Positions 1-13,014 of a stretch of DNA of 64,000 bases are shown here, in pieces. The stretch lies in NCBI GenBank assembly GCA_944470555.2, contig OX104128.1:47165920-47229919 (forward strand). Reading direction: 5' to 3'. Below the pieces are notes generated by a model. That model was not told the DNA's origin and searched no databases. It saw only the letters and a list, made by a program, of their open reading frames with translations. The stretch's first letter is position 1; each line of letters opens with the position of its first letter. The position numbers and the translations under genes were made by a program. The DNA comes from Heterobilharzia americana (lineage: Eukaryota; Platyhelminthes; Trematoda; Strigeidida; Schistosomatidae).

Positions 1-9
1 CTCTTGAAA

Positions 10-411
10 GTATCTAGTATTAAATAATTTACATATCAAGTTATTAGTGTGCAGAATCTTATTGAAATTTGCTGGAATTCATGAGACGGATATGGATTGC
101 CATCTCCCATCACATAGATAAGTTCCATTATCAATATCAAAAGCGCGCAGTGTTCAAAGTTTGCGTTATAACCAACCGACGTTGTTAGTCCATTCGCATA
201 GTTTGCTGATTAGTAATATAACAGTTTATTACTTAGAATGGTCTTCAGTTTTCAATTTGCTAACCAAAAAGGACCCATTTATACAATCTGGAGCATCAAT
301 AAAGTATCCACAGTTATATAACCAACGTGTATAGCTATATCAATGCATATCCAGGACACCATGTTACTTTTAAAGGTGATATAGATTAATTCTGCTGGGA
401 ATACTTGTTGT
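10..411 (+). repeat. Left arm of a ~400-bp terminal inverted repeat
   Basis: This block reads almost base for base as the reverse complement of 3158-3551. Shared landmarks are GTGTGCAGAATCTTATTG, GCGCGCAGTGTTCAAAGTTT and AATTCTGCTGGGAATACTTG. Identity stops just inside at about 411 and near the first bases of the window, so this looks like the true outer end. No protein can be assigned; a 107-codon frame on the minus strand here has no recognisable domain. Confidence 0.8.
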
Positions 412-3157
412 ATTGCATGAAAATAGGTGTTGAAACAGTCAATAGTCCACAGACTTCGAGCATCTTTTGTATTAGCATAGGCGGCGTCATTCGAGAAGTG
501 TATTTGATGCGTAGTAAGTTCCATATGAAAAGGTCTCCTGGTGCAGAGTACTAGAAAATGTCTAGTGTGGAGCCATTGCAGGTAAGTGACGTCCTGAGCC
601 AATATTTTAATTGGTCTCTGGTTTAATCACCTGTTCAGAATGCCTCTGCTACTAATACTGTCGGGAATGGTCAGACGGTTCGTCGCAAGAAAAATCATGA
701 CGAGTAGGCGAGTTAATCTTGAAGACGGTCCAGAATTTGCGAACGAGTTGGAGCAGTCCAATAATTATTGGCGTCAATGAGCACGTGTTATTCCCATAAA
801 GTAATCACGTTCCACATCAGAGATTCATAATCTTAATGAATGTTACGACTGAGAGCCAAATATCCTCACTTTTCCAACTCCAGCATCCGGAAGCAATAGA
901 CTTGGTTGGATGCATCAAATGGGCTTCCAGGGCATCTTGTCCTTCGTTTTCACGGGTCGTGACAGCCTTGCAGTTGGTAAGTGTTGGACTTTGCTGGTCA
1001 CTTTTACAGTGAGTAAATCCTAGATTTTGATAATTATGAAGTTGTAGTCCAGTGAACATTTTTTGTTTCTGCTTGCTGTAGTTAGGTGTTCTGAACGTGG
1101 TAAAGCCAGTTGCCCTCCATGAAGGGTAGTTTCAGCCATGGTCTGTTCCTGAAGTAAATAATTCTCGGCGACGACCAAGCTGACATGTAGAACGGAGTCG
1201 CTTTTCTAAAGGAGAACAATAGAAAAAATTGGCATGCAGAGAAAGAATCAAGAATTCCAACGGGGAGAGTGTTTTCTATGTTCCTGTTTCTCCCTACTTA
1301 ACTTTCTTTGCTGCGGCGTTTATTGTGTGTGATTTCTCTGTTGAATATTTAAGAAAATAAACCTCATGCAGTCGTGTGGTGTAGAACTTCCGTTTTTGAT
1401 TACTGTGTCGGGTAGGGCAGAACGTGCCATTGGTTTGAGGTCATGGCTTTTGGTGTATTCGGTGAGCCGGGAAAGTTGCCAGATGATAAGAAGTTAGCCA
1501 GTAACCGACCAAATTCAGAGGTCGATTTGGAGGCCTTCCCCTTGGCAGGAAGTCTGTTCCTCAACTGAGGGAATTCAACGGCGAAGAAGTTAGCGCGTGA
1601 GCAGGATTTGGATAGTTTCATTGTGACACTATGAGCGTGGTTGTGCAGATAGTAACAACTGTTGTGTTCGAACCGAAACTCACCACTGGCTGTAAAAGTG
1701 AATTTGTGTAACACATTAAAGAAGTGTCGGGTTAGTTTTGAGTCGTCTCATCCAAAGTGGTTCTAGACCTAGTGTTCTGCATTTGGAGCCGTAGTCCTGT
1801 TTGCAGTCGTGTCCTAGTAATCTAGCAGTGAAACACCTTTGGAAACCCTCTACTTTTTGTTTGTCTTTCATGCGGATAGCACTCAGTGTAGATGGACAGT
1901 ATTCCAAAAGTGGGCGTACGCAAGTTTTACAGAGCAGTGACTTGACTTCTTTGAGTTGGAAGTCGGAAACTGCGCAACCTATTAGTTTTGTGGGTTTTCT
2001 GATTTTTCGAGCTGGGATGATGTGCTTGTATGCCACCGAAACCATTCTGCGGTTTGCGTTAAGGAACTTTCTACTAAGGCAGGCAGGAAGAGGGACGATG
2101 TTTCGGTTAAAAGCAGGATCTTGTATGCCATATCCACCCTGGACGCATTGCTTCTGCCCATGGATATCTATGAGCGTAAGCATTTCATTAGATCATTTTG
2201 GGCCGAGACTGGCCTCTCAGTCAACTTCGAGAAAGTTAAAGTCTCCTGCAGCTAGTTTGAAATCGACATTTGGGGACCCAGCAGAGATAAATGATGTAGC
2301 CATAAGTTCACTTTTTGTTGAACATGGTGTTGTATGAGCACAGCCAAAAGGGATTTGGTGGTAAGTACCGTTTAAGATAGCCCAAATTAGGTCCAGCAGA
2401 TTACTGAAAATATCTTCTCCAAACTTATCTAGGGTAGCGGGGCTACATACGTAGATCAGATGACTCGCACTTTGCCTCTGACCGCGATTAGTGTGGCGGA
2501 GGGTATTATTATCTATGCACAGATTTACATCTAGGATGGGGGTGGGACACTACGATTCAGCAGCCAGTAACACTGCTGGTTTGGTCAATAAAACTGTTGC
2601 CCTAAGGTCGGAAATATTCCAATGCGACGGGCGTGCAGGAATGAGTGGAAGTGTAAAATGGTTGATTTTGCTAGTGAAGTAACTTATTCAATTTCTCAAG
2701 CCTAGTCGAGCAGAAAGATTTCCTGTGTTTGGCCTGTCAGGCTACGTACTACTTATATTGCGGACTTAACGAGACTCAGCCGCAGGGCATACTGGTGTGA
2801 CCGGTGAGTTTCGATCATATGCGAGTATGTGGTTGCTTAGTTTTTCAAGGGACCCACAGGTCGTTGACCTGGAGTTCCTTTTTGCTGTTGGCTTAGGGCA
2901 TGGTTTGTGACCGGAGCAAGTTGAGGACATTGGTTCCAGGCCTGTGTTACCGGGGGGTGATCTATCCCAAACCCTATGGGTCAAACACATTGTGTGAGGT
3001 CCGAAAAAGTTTTGGTGAGGCTCATAAGGTGGGAGGTTTCTGGCAAAGGGCATATATTTTTCCGAGGTTACTGACTTGAAATATTAGGATAGACAAGTGA
3101 ACATAGGTTAGCTGTTCGCGGTGGGTGAGATGCCTGGGTGCTACCCGGCGTCACACA
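412..3157. mobile_element. Core between the two long inverted repeats
   Basis: This 2.7-kb interior is bounded by the inverted arms at 10-411 and 3158-3551. The only recognisable content is a decayed CR1-type LINE piece on the minus strand at about 1716-2255. The rest (412-1715 and 2340-3157) contains short chance frames only. No transposase signature was seen, so the class of the whole element is unknown. It may be a foldback-type element or a Penelope-like element with inverted terminal repeats that captured or was hit by a LINE. Confidence 0.5.
1716..2255 (-). pseudogene. CR1-like LINE remnant: endonuclease motif fused to RT C-terminus
   Basis: The minus strand encodes a frame of about 155 codons (1716-2183). 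Its end carries the block typical of the C-terminal region of CR1/SR1-type reverse transcriptases: a CVRPLLEYCPS motif, then a charged K-D-K-x-K-V-E-G-F-Q-R segment and a GLEPLWMRRLK motif. About 40 bases upstream in another frame sits GDFNFLEVD, resembling the GDFN motif of the LINE endonuclease. The palm of the RT between these motifs is missing, so this is an internally deleted, frameshifted copy. The clade call rests on motif recognition; a translated search against LINE libraries would settle it. Confidence 0.65.
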
Positions 3158-3551
3158 CAACAAGTATTCCCAGCAGAATTATTCTATATAACCTTTAAAC
3201 GTAACATAGTGACCTGGAAATGCATTGATATAGCCATACACGTTGGCTATTTAACTTTATTGATACTCCAGATTGTATAGATGGGTCCTTTGTGGCTAGC
3301 AAAGCTAAAAACTGAAGACCATTCTAAGTAACAAACTGTTATATTACTAATTCGCAAACTATGCGAATGGACTAACAACGTCGGTTGGTTATAACGCAAA
3401 CTTTGAACACTGCGCGCTTCTGATATTGATAGTGGAACCTGTCTGTGAGATGGGAGATGAAATTCCATGTTCGCCTCATGAATTCCAGCAAATTTCAATA
3501 AGATTCTGCACACTAATGACTTGGTATGTAAATTACTTAATACTAAATACC
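3158..3551 (-). repeat. Right arm of the ~400-bp terminal inverted repeat
   Basis: This is the reverse complement partner of 10-411, with scattered substitutions and small indels. Matching landmarks read on the minus strand include GTGTGCAGAATCTTATTG and CAACCGACGTTGTTAGTCC. The arm ends near 3551, where similarity to the window start stops. Confidence 0.8.
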
Positions 3552-3587
3552 AGTTGGTAAACTTTCAGAAATTTTGAATTTGACGGT

Positions 3588-3835
3588 GCTTGTAAACTGG
3601 TTTCCCCCACGTTGAACCCGTTATAAGAGGATAGTATTTATTATTATCTGAGCTTTAACGCTGTATACGCTGATAAGTAATATTTCCTTGTTCGTTTCGT
3701 AACTAGCAGGACCTTCGGCAGTTTTTAATTCAGTTTAATGACATTCTGTCTGTACTGCTCTGGGCTCAAGTCTTGTAGACATTTTGAGATATATCAACGT
3801 GATGAGGCCTGTAAACTGGCTTCTCTCATGTTAAG
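3588..3835 (+). repeat. Two copies of a short LINE-tail-like motif
   Basis: A motif of the form CCTGTAAACTGGCTTCTCTC followed by ATGTTAA occurs at 3801-3835, in a weaker form at 3588-3615, and again at 6773-6806. Because the copies lie beside CR1-like fragments, they may be the 3' tail of those elements; that link is inference. The rest of 3552-4440 shows no gene. Confidence 0.4.
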
Positions 3836-4446
3836 TTTTTGATGTGAGGATAAAACGTTCATTCATAATGACTCCAGCGACTAAAGAAACGCAGTCCGAA
3901 GAGGTGTCACGTTTGCCAGACCTAAGGGTCATCTCAGCTTTTATTTCCGAAGGACGGTGTTCGGTAGAAAACCTGCTATGTAGGCCTGCGTACTGGAAGC
4001 GTCTTGGCCTGTGTAGCATTCTCCTTCACAGCTAGAAACGTGCGCATGAAACTGCCTTTTTTCAAGGACAGTTCAGCTACAGGTAATAAGGTCGCGCCCG
4101 CGTCGTGAAGTGATTAGGCCATCCCTTCTTTGTTTTCTGGATTGACAGGCTGTTTAGTCATGTGCAATAATAATGTTTTCAAAGGGTTTCTATGTAGCCT
4201 TATATGATCTTTAAGATTGCCAAGTCTTTTGGCTTATAGTGGGGTAGTGAACTTGAAAATCATGGGGCGACTTGATTGCAATGACCCCTGGTGGAGGAGC
4301 TTACGGTCACAGTGTATTTCTGTCATACCACATGCTCCCAATACCTTTTTTAACGAAATTCAGGGGTAAGATACCAGGTATGTTATGAACGATGGCCTGC
4401 TGAAACGATGAAAACCTTTTCATTACCTCCTTCTTCATGTGATTTG

Positions 4447-4779
4447 TCACGTTTTTGCTTTCTCCACATTGGTCTCAACTAAGTTTTCATTCTTCTTGAG
4501 ACGACATGATAACGCGTGGAAATATCTGGCGATTCTCTGGATTTCTTTCATCATGGCCCCGATATTATCCACTTCCTTCCTGCGGGCATAAACTTTGTTG
4601 TTAATGGCCGATATCGCGTCTTCAGTGTCGAAGAAAAGTGCGGGGCACGTTAGTTCATCGGGATCTGAGGTATGCGGTGTAACAGTACCTCTGTCATACA
4701 AAGCAGCACCACAGTGACTGGGTCTTTTCTTCTGACTAGAACAGTCGATTTCAGAACGCTTGGCCTTCAGTCGTCCCAT
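4447..4779 (-). other. Unassigned 110-codon open frame
   Basis: The minus-strand frame encodes a lysine/glutamate-rich, probably helical protein with a segment like AINNKVYARRKEVDN. It resembles no family I recognise. It lies just upstream of, and antisense to, the CR1-like RT remnant at 4800-5504, so it could be part of another decayed element, or chance. It has no supporting splice or homology evidence. Confidence 0.2.
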
Positions 4780-4799
4780 TTAAAAGTACTTTTAAATCC

Positions 4800-5504
4800 A
4801 GACTCACCAACCGGATAAGGAAACAGCTAATGGCTGTATTTGGTATACCAAGACGTTGGAAACACACTACGTGAGGTGCTTGTGAACAGATGGCTTGTAT
4901 CACATCTAAGTCACGTAGACTCTTTGGATGCATCGTCCGTGACTTTTATAGCACTGAACTAAGGGTCCTACTCTACAAAGTGAGCATCCATCCCATTTCG
5001 GAGTACGGCCTGTTTATCTTAGGTTGCCTTCGCATAAGCGACAAAGGAGAAATCGAAGGAGTATAACGCCACTTTACACTAAGAACACTAGGAGCTGACT
5101 GCAGTCTAGACTACATCTGTAGATGCAACATGCTAGGACTGGAACCTCTCTGGAAGAGGCGACTTAGAATGAATCTTATATTTTACCGTAAATCACTTCG
5201 TAAGCGAGTGCACTCATGTGGCCCGGAAATTAAAATAGTTGTAACATCTATTAACTATTTGCGTAATCACAGCCTATTAACGGAAAATGAGTGTTGTAAG
5301 ACCGAATTGTGAGGCAACTTCTTCATCAATAAGTTCTCTCACATCTGGAATAGACTTCCTGAGGAAATACGTACCGCAGATACATTATCTACCCTTCGTT
5401 CTGCACTTAATAAGCTCCTAATAGATGATCAGTATACCACTCGCCTAGGCACTATCTATACGTTGTGGGCTAACGAAAGCATACTAGGACCTCTAAACGT
5501 ATAG
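4800..5504 (+). pseudogene. CR1-like LINE RT C-terminal remnant
   Basis: The + strand encodes, across stops and a frameshift, the same C-terminal RT block as the minus-strand copy at 1716-2183. It reads a degenerate YKVSIHPISEYG, then GLEPLWKRRLRMNL (in the open frame 5130-5312), then FFINKFSHIWNRLPEEI at about 5320-5370, the usual W-N-x-L-P-E-E tail of CR1/SR1 RTs. The frame closes with a TAG near 5504. The 5' part of the element is missing. Function is lost. Confidence 0.7.
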
Positions 5505-6772
5505 GGCAAAGCTATCATGAATCTCAAGTACTTTTTGCCTCAATGGACTCATGAAGGGTGTTTGATTACCAGTCCATCCGGTCGGATTGTGCAGTACAAA
5601 TACACAACTAGTGTTCCCTTTTAAGTTTGCCAACAAAAACTGCCTGTCTAATAGCTCGTAAGAACTTCATATAAGGAAAAAAGAAGACTCATTCTCATAT
5701 GAATAAATCAAAGTTAACACAGCTGGAGTGACTTTAAAAAGACAAGAACTCTCCGCCCGGTTTGTTTTACGTGGTATCCCGTTGTCCAGTTTCTCCCTGC
5801 GTTTTCTTTTCTTTTTTCTTTTCAGTATCAGCCTGACGAGAAAGACCTGAACATTAGCTTGATCAAAACGTATCAACTTACTGGGAGTCCTACTTTGTAC
5901 CTAATACTAGAAACTGATGTTAGAGGTATCCAACTGGCTCGCCCTGATTTTCCATTTTCCTGTTTCTTGAACAGCTCATCACCAGTACCCTGAACAATGG
6001 CACATACGAAACCCCAAGCACAATAACTGGTCTCAGATTTCTGGTCCGTGACAGATGCAGCGGAAATCTGGATGAACAGTCAAACTCGACAGGTCACTTT
6101 ACCTAACGGCAACAAATCCATAATAATGCTATGTAACAGATTTTTTTAGTGCTTTGTCTTGTATCGATCCATCTAATAAAAGTCAATTAACAGCCAATGT
6201 ATCTTCTTGACAATGTTTCACACTTTAATGTGAAGTCTATGAAGTTTTACACTTGTGTAATATTCACCACCGTTGAACGACGGTTCTTCCACTCTTTAAT
6301 TACTTGCACCACAACAAATGTTTTCAGTACTATCAATCTGAATTGGTGGAAAAGGCAACACTTGAAGAGTGAGAAACGCCTAAACTTAGACATTCACCTG
6401 GATTAATTGATTGTATGGATACTTGCTTATTCCTGAAATGATTGAGGTAGGCTACTGTTGGTCAGTAAATCTACGAGCACAAGAATTGCTGTTAAAACAG
6501 ACCCTTATCTGACGAAACACTTGGTCTTGTGGATGGGTCAATCATGTCGACTTCTCACAACGCGAACACTAAATATTGCGCCGTTTGGTGCGAAGAAACA
6601 GTTGTGAGCAGAAATAACCTAGACTCAGTACGATGTGTGTGTACTGTGAAGTGATATTTTCCTGCTACTTTCGTAACGTTTAGACGCTTGGTATCATGAT
6701 ATAGTTTGATGTCCTCCCTCTGTATTATTCAATACTGCTAAAACCTTTTGTGTTTCTCTGCAATTATCAATT
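5505..6772. other. No recognisable gene; decayed repeat DNA
   Basis: This stretch follows the CR1-like tail. It holds only short chance frames (for example a lysine-rich 69-codon minus frame at 5667-5876 made by an A/T-rich tract). A copy of the short tail motif seen at 3801-3835 lies at its right edge (6773-6806). Confidence 0.5.
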
Positions 6773-6879
6773 TGATGAGGCCTGTGAACTGGCTTCTCTC
6801 GTGTTAACTCCATAACTTGAGAATAAAAATATTTATTTATTTATTCATGGTGTAGCCGTAAAACAAAGGTATGGGATAG

Positions 6880-9350
6880 ACTGATATATTACCATAAACA
6901 TATGGTAACGAGCAGTCAGATACCACCCGAAATTCGGGAATCGTTACCCTCAAGAATCCCCCGAAAACGTAGCATGCAAATTCAACTTTACCAACTAGCT
7001 CCCTTTTCCATAAGGCAATGAACATTGAGGCGACTTTGGGGAGTTCCTTCGCGGGTTGCCATTCAGTAACCATCACCGACGACTTCAACTTTCTTTCCAT
7101 CCACTTTGAGTGAAAGGGAAGCACATCAGATCCCTCGCTCAGAAGCTGAACGAACGATGACCTCACTGAGAATATAAGTGTCCTAAAGCCTCTTCGCCCT
7201 AGTGATCATGCAAGGATAACTTTCTCTTTCATAACTACGGAGACCCTGCAACTAGAGATACCTAATATCTTCTCTTGCCACAACAAGGTCAACTACAACA
7301 TCACACGGGCTTATCTCATAAACGTGCCACGGCCTGAGGACTGAACTCGCCTCACAATACATGGACACTAGACGGAGGTGGAGGGAAAAATCCTTGGGGC
7401 CATCAGTCGCAGTGTGCCAGGGGTAGTATGCCAGTTGTCAGTGGGGACCTCATGGTAAAACCATGCTAGGGAGGGGCCATTCTGGACGAGAAAGCAGGTT
7501 CGTTTCGGACTGTGTTCAACAGGTGGGGGGTCTGGCCTCTTGAACCACGAAAATATCTGAGACAAGTACCAATGGAGATATGCTGAGCGGTACACAGGTG
7601 GCTGAACTGCTGAGCTAATTCTTAGATGAGCGGCTTCGTACCTGCGGCACCATATATGCACCAATGCGATTCGTCACCGATCAGGCCACAAATAACGATT
7701 ACATTCGCCGTATTTGCAAAACGTAGAAAAGAATAGCGAAAAAGTTAGCTAGCCTCCTACCTGGCTAGTTTCCTTGCATGCGACTACCCGGGACTCGTAA
7801 TCTTAAAGAACTGTACAAAGCACCTGCTAGTTCCATCTGCAACCTCTTCAGGCACTTGCTACAGTCACGCAGACTCATAATGGAATGGAAGTACATGGTC
7901 TCGTCGACCATTTTCCTGGAGGCAAACAGAAAAATTCTTGGCAGCTTTAGGCCGGCTGCCATTCCCTCTACAGTTTCCAAAGTATTAGAAATCCCGATAG
8001 CAGAAGATATCTGGGAATTTCTTAACAGGGAAAACACCATCCATACTGCCCAGCACGAGTTTTGGAGCGATCGTTCATATATTACCAACTTTCTGACTGC
8101 TAGGGGCAATGTAACTCCCAGCTAGGTTAGCAGAATGTCGGTACATGTTGCTTTCTCAGACAGTACTCCATAAAGAATTTCATCTCGCAAGATGGCGTCA
8201 ACCGGCATAAGCGAACCCCTGTTTTCTTGGTTCGGAGCGTGCTTTGAGGGCAGACGGCCTTTCACCAACGTAAACAGAATGGTGTCAAGGTGGAAAACAT
8301 CGACATCCAATGTATCGCATGGTGGAGTTCTGGGCTCGCTTTTGTTTCTTCTGTTCGTCAAGGATGTGTTGCGTAAAATCTCCTCACCCATCCTCCTTTC
8401 CGCTGATAACGTCAAAATGTGGGGGGTAGTAAACGAAGGTGCAGGCTGACGAGCAGCTTAAAGTGACCCTTAGGTACTAGGACTCTGGTCGTCGAAACAG
8501 GATTTCCGCTTCAACCTGGAGAAGCGTAACGTACCCACGAGGTAAGGACGGCCAAATTCCAGCACTAGTTGACTAACCGTGCTACCTTCAAGGTACCCGT
8601 AGATAAAGATCTGGGGTTTAACTTCTCCGACACCTTGAACACCAGCTCTAGCTACCGAAAGCAATGGGAGCCTGAGTAAGTGTCACTTTACACCTTCTGG
8701 TATTTTCACCCTTGAACCGCTTTTTACGGTTTTCAAATCCTGCTTAAGGTCGCACCTGGACGTTTTCGGTGCGGTAACACCCCAAACACTCAACAGATAT
8801 CCCTCTCTCTTTAAGAAAATTAATTGGCCTGCAAATAAACTAGTTGTGGGACTAAAGGAGAAGACGTACTCTGACAGACTGGAAAACCTAAACCTACTTG
8901 CCGTGCCGTATCGCGGGAAGGAGGTGTGACGTCATTATAACCATTCTGGCAAGAAACACAAACTGGCCAGTCTTTCCCCCTAAATGTCGGCCACCATAGG
9001 GAGCGCGACCAGGACAGCAGTTCCAGGTCGAACTTTCTCTCTTTAAGAGTAAGCGTTTCATGGAGTGCCATACTATGGGTTGTAGTCACAGTACTATCAG
9101 CGGGCTCATTCAGAAGACGGTCAGATAGTTACTTTAGTTCATATGGATTCTCACAGCGGTAATCAGAACACCACTAATCCATACTGTCTACTTTTACACT
9201 TCGGATGAGTCCCATATACCTTTACGCAGTATCCTACCATTCCGACTCGGGTACCTGTGCAGACGGGAGTCAGGAAAGACTCATATTCTTCTCAGCGACC
9301 CATAGCTTCTTCACCATCTTAATCTTCAATTACCATCCGGCAAAAAACAT
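6880..9350 (+). mobile_element. Decayed CR1-like LINE with RT domain
   Basis: The + strand shows successive RT landmarks in several frames. Near 7950-8110 is a FRPAAIPSTVSKVLE block followed by QHEFWSDRSYITNFLTAR, matching the finger/palm start of CR1-type RTs. At 8192-8449 comes GISEPLFSWFGACFEGRR, then SHGGVLGSLLFLLFVKD and LLSADNVKMW, in the place of the usual S-x-V-P-Q-G-S-V-L-G-P and F-A-D-D-x-K motifs. The catalytic aspartate pair is altered to A-D-N. The 6880-7300 part probably corresponds to the endonuclease end. Many stops and frameshifts make it non-functional. Borders are approximate. Confidence 0.7.
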
Positions 9351-11971
9351 TCATCTTTTAGGATTTGTCCTGGAGCGAACTTGACAGACGCAAAAACCAA
9401 TCGCTAATTACATACCCACGAATACAGGACCAAAGGAGAACACAACAGAGTAGTCGGATGGGACAGAATATTTGGTGGTTGTGCCAAGACACCGATGCGT
9501 TCCAACTAGCTGGCTAGAGAGTCGATTACGAGCATTGCAACGTAACACGACAGCGTGCCAAATGGCCAAGATGCTAGACCGGGTGCCTTCAGCTTAGCGA
9601 GTCCAGTTAAACTGTCAAGGTCAGCATCAATGTTGAGTGTCGTCGAACCCTAGGCTATTGATTTTGGAGAAGTGTGTGACGTTACATTCTCTCTGGAGCT
9701 AAAAGCAGGAAGAAAAAAAAGATTTCCCCGCTCACCTCAGAATGAAATCGAATAAAAGGAGCCAAACGCAAGAACTAAATGCAAGATCAAAAACCATCAA
9801 TATCACACGCTCTCACAATTGATGTTGGATGTTACATGTTTGCTCCGAAATTTCAGATATGTGCGCTACTTAATTTTGTTCTATTTCCACTTGGTTTTTT
9901 TGTTGTAGCAGGTTCTGTAGAGAATCATTCCTTTGCTCAATATTGTTTCTGCTTTTGAATTTCCATCGTTAGCAAGTATTCGTTTTATTTGTCAATATAA
10001 ACCTCCTTGAAGAATGAGGTCCCAACTCAACAATTTCCCAGTGCCAACTTGGTGAACTTTGGGGCAATCTTGTAATAATTACATTGAAAAAACACACTGC
10101 TGATACAATGCTTTCAACACGCGGCCCCATCGTGTTTCCAATAAATATTTTCAAAAAGCCAGTCATGCATGGTACATATACTAAAGGGATTCTATGGTTC
10201 TGTGACAGAAGAATGAAGAGTACCATAAAAATGCAAGAATCAAGATTAATTGCATGATTGTAGGAAATGGAGCGCAATATAATTCTGCACTCACACGTCC
10301 TTACTAAAATGTGTAGTTGGAGGGTTATTTTAATGTTGAGTAATGGGTGATGATGGATACTTGAATTTATCAAATTGCTTCTGTCACTGACCCACATATT
10401 TAGACTACGATTTTGACTACCAAGTGTTTATAAGTAGCATATAAAGAAACGTGTATACCCTCAATTGTATATAACAATAATGGCTTAGTTCCAACTACTT
10501 GATGTCTGCGGTCTCTCTCATAGCAATATGGATGGAACATTTCCCAACATAACTAGTGGTCATTTGCTACAATACTTATCACTAGCTGCAATAGATGTGA
10601 ATTTGACATATTTGTATCTAAATGTGTTAACCCAAAGGTGTATATAGAAATTAGTCATATTTATCTTTGAAGACCAATAAAGAAAACTTTATGTCCTACC
10701 CCACCAACCGTGTCTGTAACTTTCCAAGAACTAATACCTGTTGAGTTCAGAGTTCTAGAGCATCCATAGAATGTATTATTTCATATCCGCTCATCCATGA
10801 CCATAGAATTTAAGGCAAGAAATATTTAGACTTTGGTGTTGAATTTTGCCTAGTCGCAACTTAGTAGTAGCCTTAAAAGGTCGTTATTCATTGCTGAACC
10901 CTCATTGCTTTGACTTGCCTCTGCGTAGACCTATGTTGCTCCACGAAAATGTTGACTGTTAGCAAGTTTATCCAATTGGACAGTAATAGAGATGCTGTGG
11001 GTTTTGCTCCAAGTGATTTTTGTTAGCTTCCTCTCTACTTTTAGAATGTTCGTATCGCGATAAGCACCATTAAACGTGTTGACTCCTTATCATATGAATA
11101 GACTATATTTTTGGCTGCAGATTCTCCAAGAAAACACTGTTAAAGCATACTCTTATCCTAAGACACTGCGTCTCAGATAAGGCGTTTTTATTTTCTTGGT
11201 CTAATATTAGATTAATAAGACAAGACTTAATCTCTTCTTTCTCCACCACTTCGAGTTCACCTTTTGATTTGTCGTCAACACTCGTGTTGAAAACATTACA
11301 TCTAGGTAGCCCAGTTTATCTACTGAAAATCGTCTTAGTCTTCAGAATGCACCCAAGTTACTCGCTCAAAGTTTCTAGACACTTCAACTGCACTTGGTGC
11401 ACAATTGCGTTTTGCTAAAATTTACCAAGACTCACCTGAAGTGAATCCAGAAGAAATATTACTAATTGAAGTCATTTATGATAGCGACCAAAAAAAAATA
11501 ACTTTAATCTAAAGGCATATAAGCTTTTATATAAGTATGGGACTTAGACTCCACGGTAAGATGTGATTCTACATTTAATTTGTTTAATTGATATAGCGAA
11601 TTGATAATATTATTTACATTACTACTATACATGAGCCCTACACTCTTTAATAGGCGGGGCGTTATGTATCAACCAAGTCCCTGATGTATTGAGTCGGCCT
11701 TCCGAAATACTCCAGTCTGCTAGACATTTTCAACCAGACAGACCAACTAATGCAAAACCTGGAACACAAGTTTATCGAAGATGGAAAATTAGGGTACAGT
11801 CTAACATTCCTCTAGATGTCTCAATGAATCTGGTCTGAAAGCTTCACTGTCGCCAAGTTTTAGGTACCAAAACTGGATAAGAATTTCTAACCAAACGAAT
11901 GAGGAGTGAAATAGTATCAAATAAAGATAAATTGAAGCAAGATAGTCATTCTGCATACTACTACCGATGAC
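9351..11971. other. No recognisable gene
   Basis: This is AT-rich DNA with only short frames in all six phases. The longest, a 142-codon minus frame at 9969-10397, has no domain, no splice context and no repeat relative in the window that I could find. The interval may hold very old repeats, but nothing can be supported. Confidence 0.5.
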
Positions 11972-12898
11972 CTTCCTCATTGTGGTTGACTGGATCATGC
12001 AACAAACTGTGAGGAACGAGAAGAGAGGCATACTCTGGACTGATGAAAAGACCTTAGAAGATTTGGATTTCGCCGATGATGATTTATGTCTAATGTCTTC
12101 TCGCACAAACTCGAAGATCTACAGGCAAAAACAAACAAGTTGACAGAAGAGGTAGAGAAGACGGGACTTCAAGTGAACGTGGAGAAGACAGAGGTGATGA
12201 AGATACCCAACCAACAACAAGCACCAATCACCATCAAGGGGAGAAACCTAAAGGAAGTAGTCTCTTTCACCTACATAGACAGGCAGCATCGTTTCAACTA
12301 CAGGTGGCTGTACAGATGAGGACGTCAAGGACAGGGTCGGAAAAGCAAGACAGGCTTTCATTAATCTGAAACCAGTGTGGAGATCTACTGCACTGCACTC
12401 AGCATAAAGCGTGAACAAGACCCGGATTTCCAACACCAACGTTAAGTCAGTGCTTCGATGTGGTTCAGAAACTTGGCGCGTTGCGAAAAGCATTTCCGAC
12501 AAACTACAGTCATTCATTAACAGCTGTCTACGCTCGATGCTGAAGATCGGACGGCTAGGATAATAAGAATAAGCAGCAAAGAACTCTGGCCTGGCAACGA
12601 ACCAACCAAGACCCCATCGCCTAACAAACATGCAGAAGAAAGTGGAAATGGATTAGGCATACACCGAGAAGAGCATTCGGGGACATCACGCAACAGGCCA
12701 GGCCGTCGAGTGGAACCCGTGTGGGAAACGACGAGCTGGGCGTCCCAGCTGAGGGTGACATGGAGGAGATGGTGTGAGGAAGAAGTGAAAGCTTGTGGGC
12801 AGTCGTGGAGTCAGGTTGAAAGGACTGCAGAGAGGCGAGTGAAATGGAGACGTGCTACTGAAGCCCAATGTTCCATTAGGAACCCAAGGGACAAATAA
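11972..12898 (+). mobile_element. RTE-clade LINE, 3' part (family A, copy 1)
   Basis: The + strand carries the last third of an RTE-type ORF. It starts near the catalytic LDFADD motif (about 12060). It then has a VEKTGLQVNVEKTEVMKI segment, an S-G-S-E-T-W-like block around 12465, and the K-x-R-W-I-R-H-T-E-K-S end. It finishes in a CCCAAGGGACAAATAATAAT tail, the characteristic 3' end of this family. Frames are broken by an extra GAT and a nearby 5-base difference beside the FADD motif. The copy is 5' truncated. It is almost identical to the inverted segment at 14744-15672. Confidence 0.8.
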
Positions 12899-13014
12899 TA
12901 ATATAGTAGTCTTTTTGCCAAAGCGTTTTCCGAGTAATGTCAGTTATTGACAACTTTGTCGAATTATTCTTTTAGGCGTTTAAATTGTTAGTGGTTTTCT
13001 AAAGAAGCTCATTG

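Noticed and set aside
9969..10397. 142-codon minus-strand frame
   Set aside because: No domain, splice context or repeat relative was seen; kept only as chance coding potential.
12686..12898. Open frames antisense to the RTE end (mirrored at 14719-14958)
   Set aside because: They repeat wherever the RTE 3' end occurs and carry no motif; they are shadows of the LINE.
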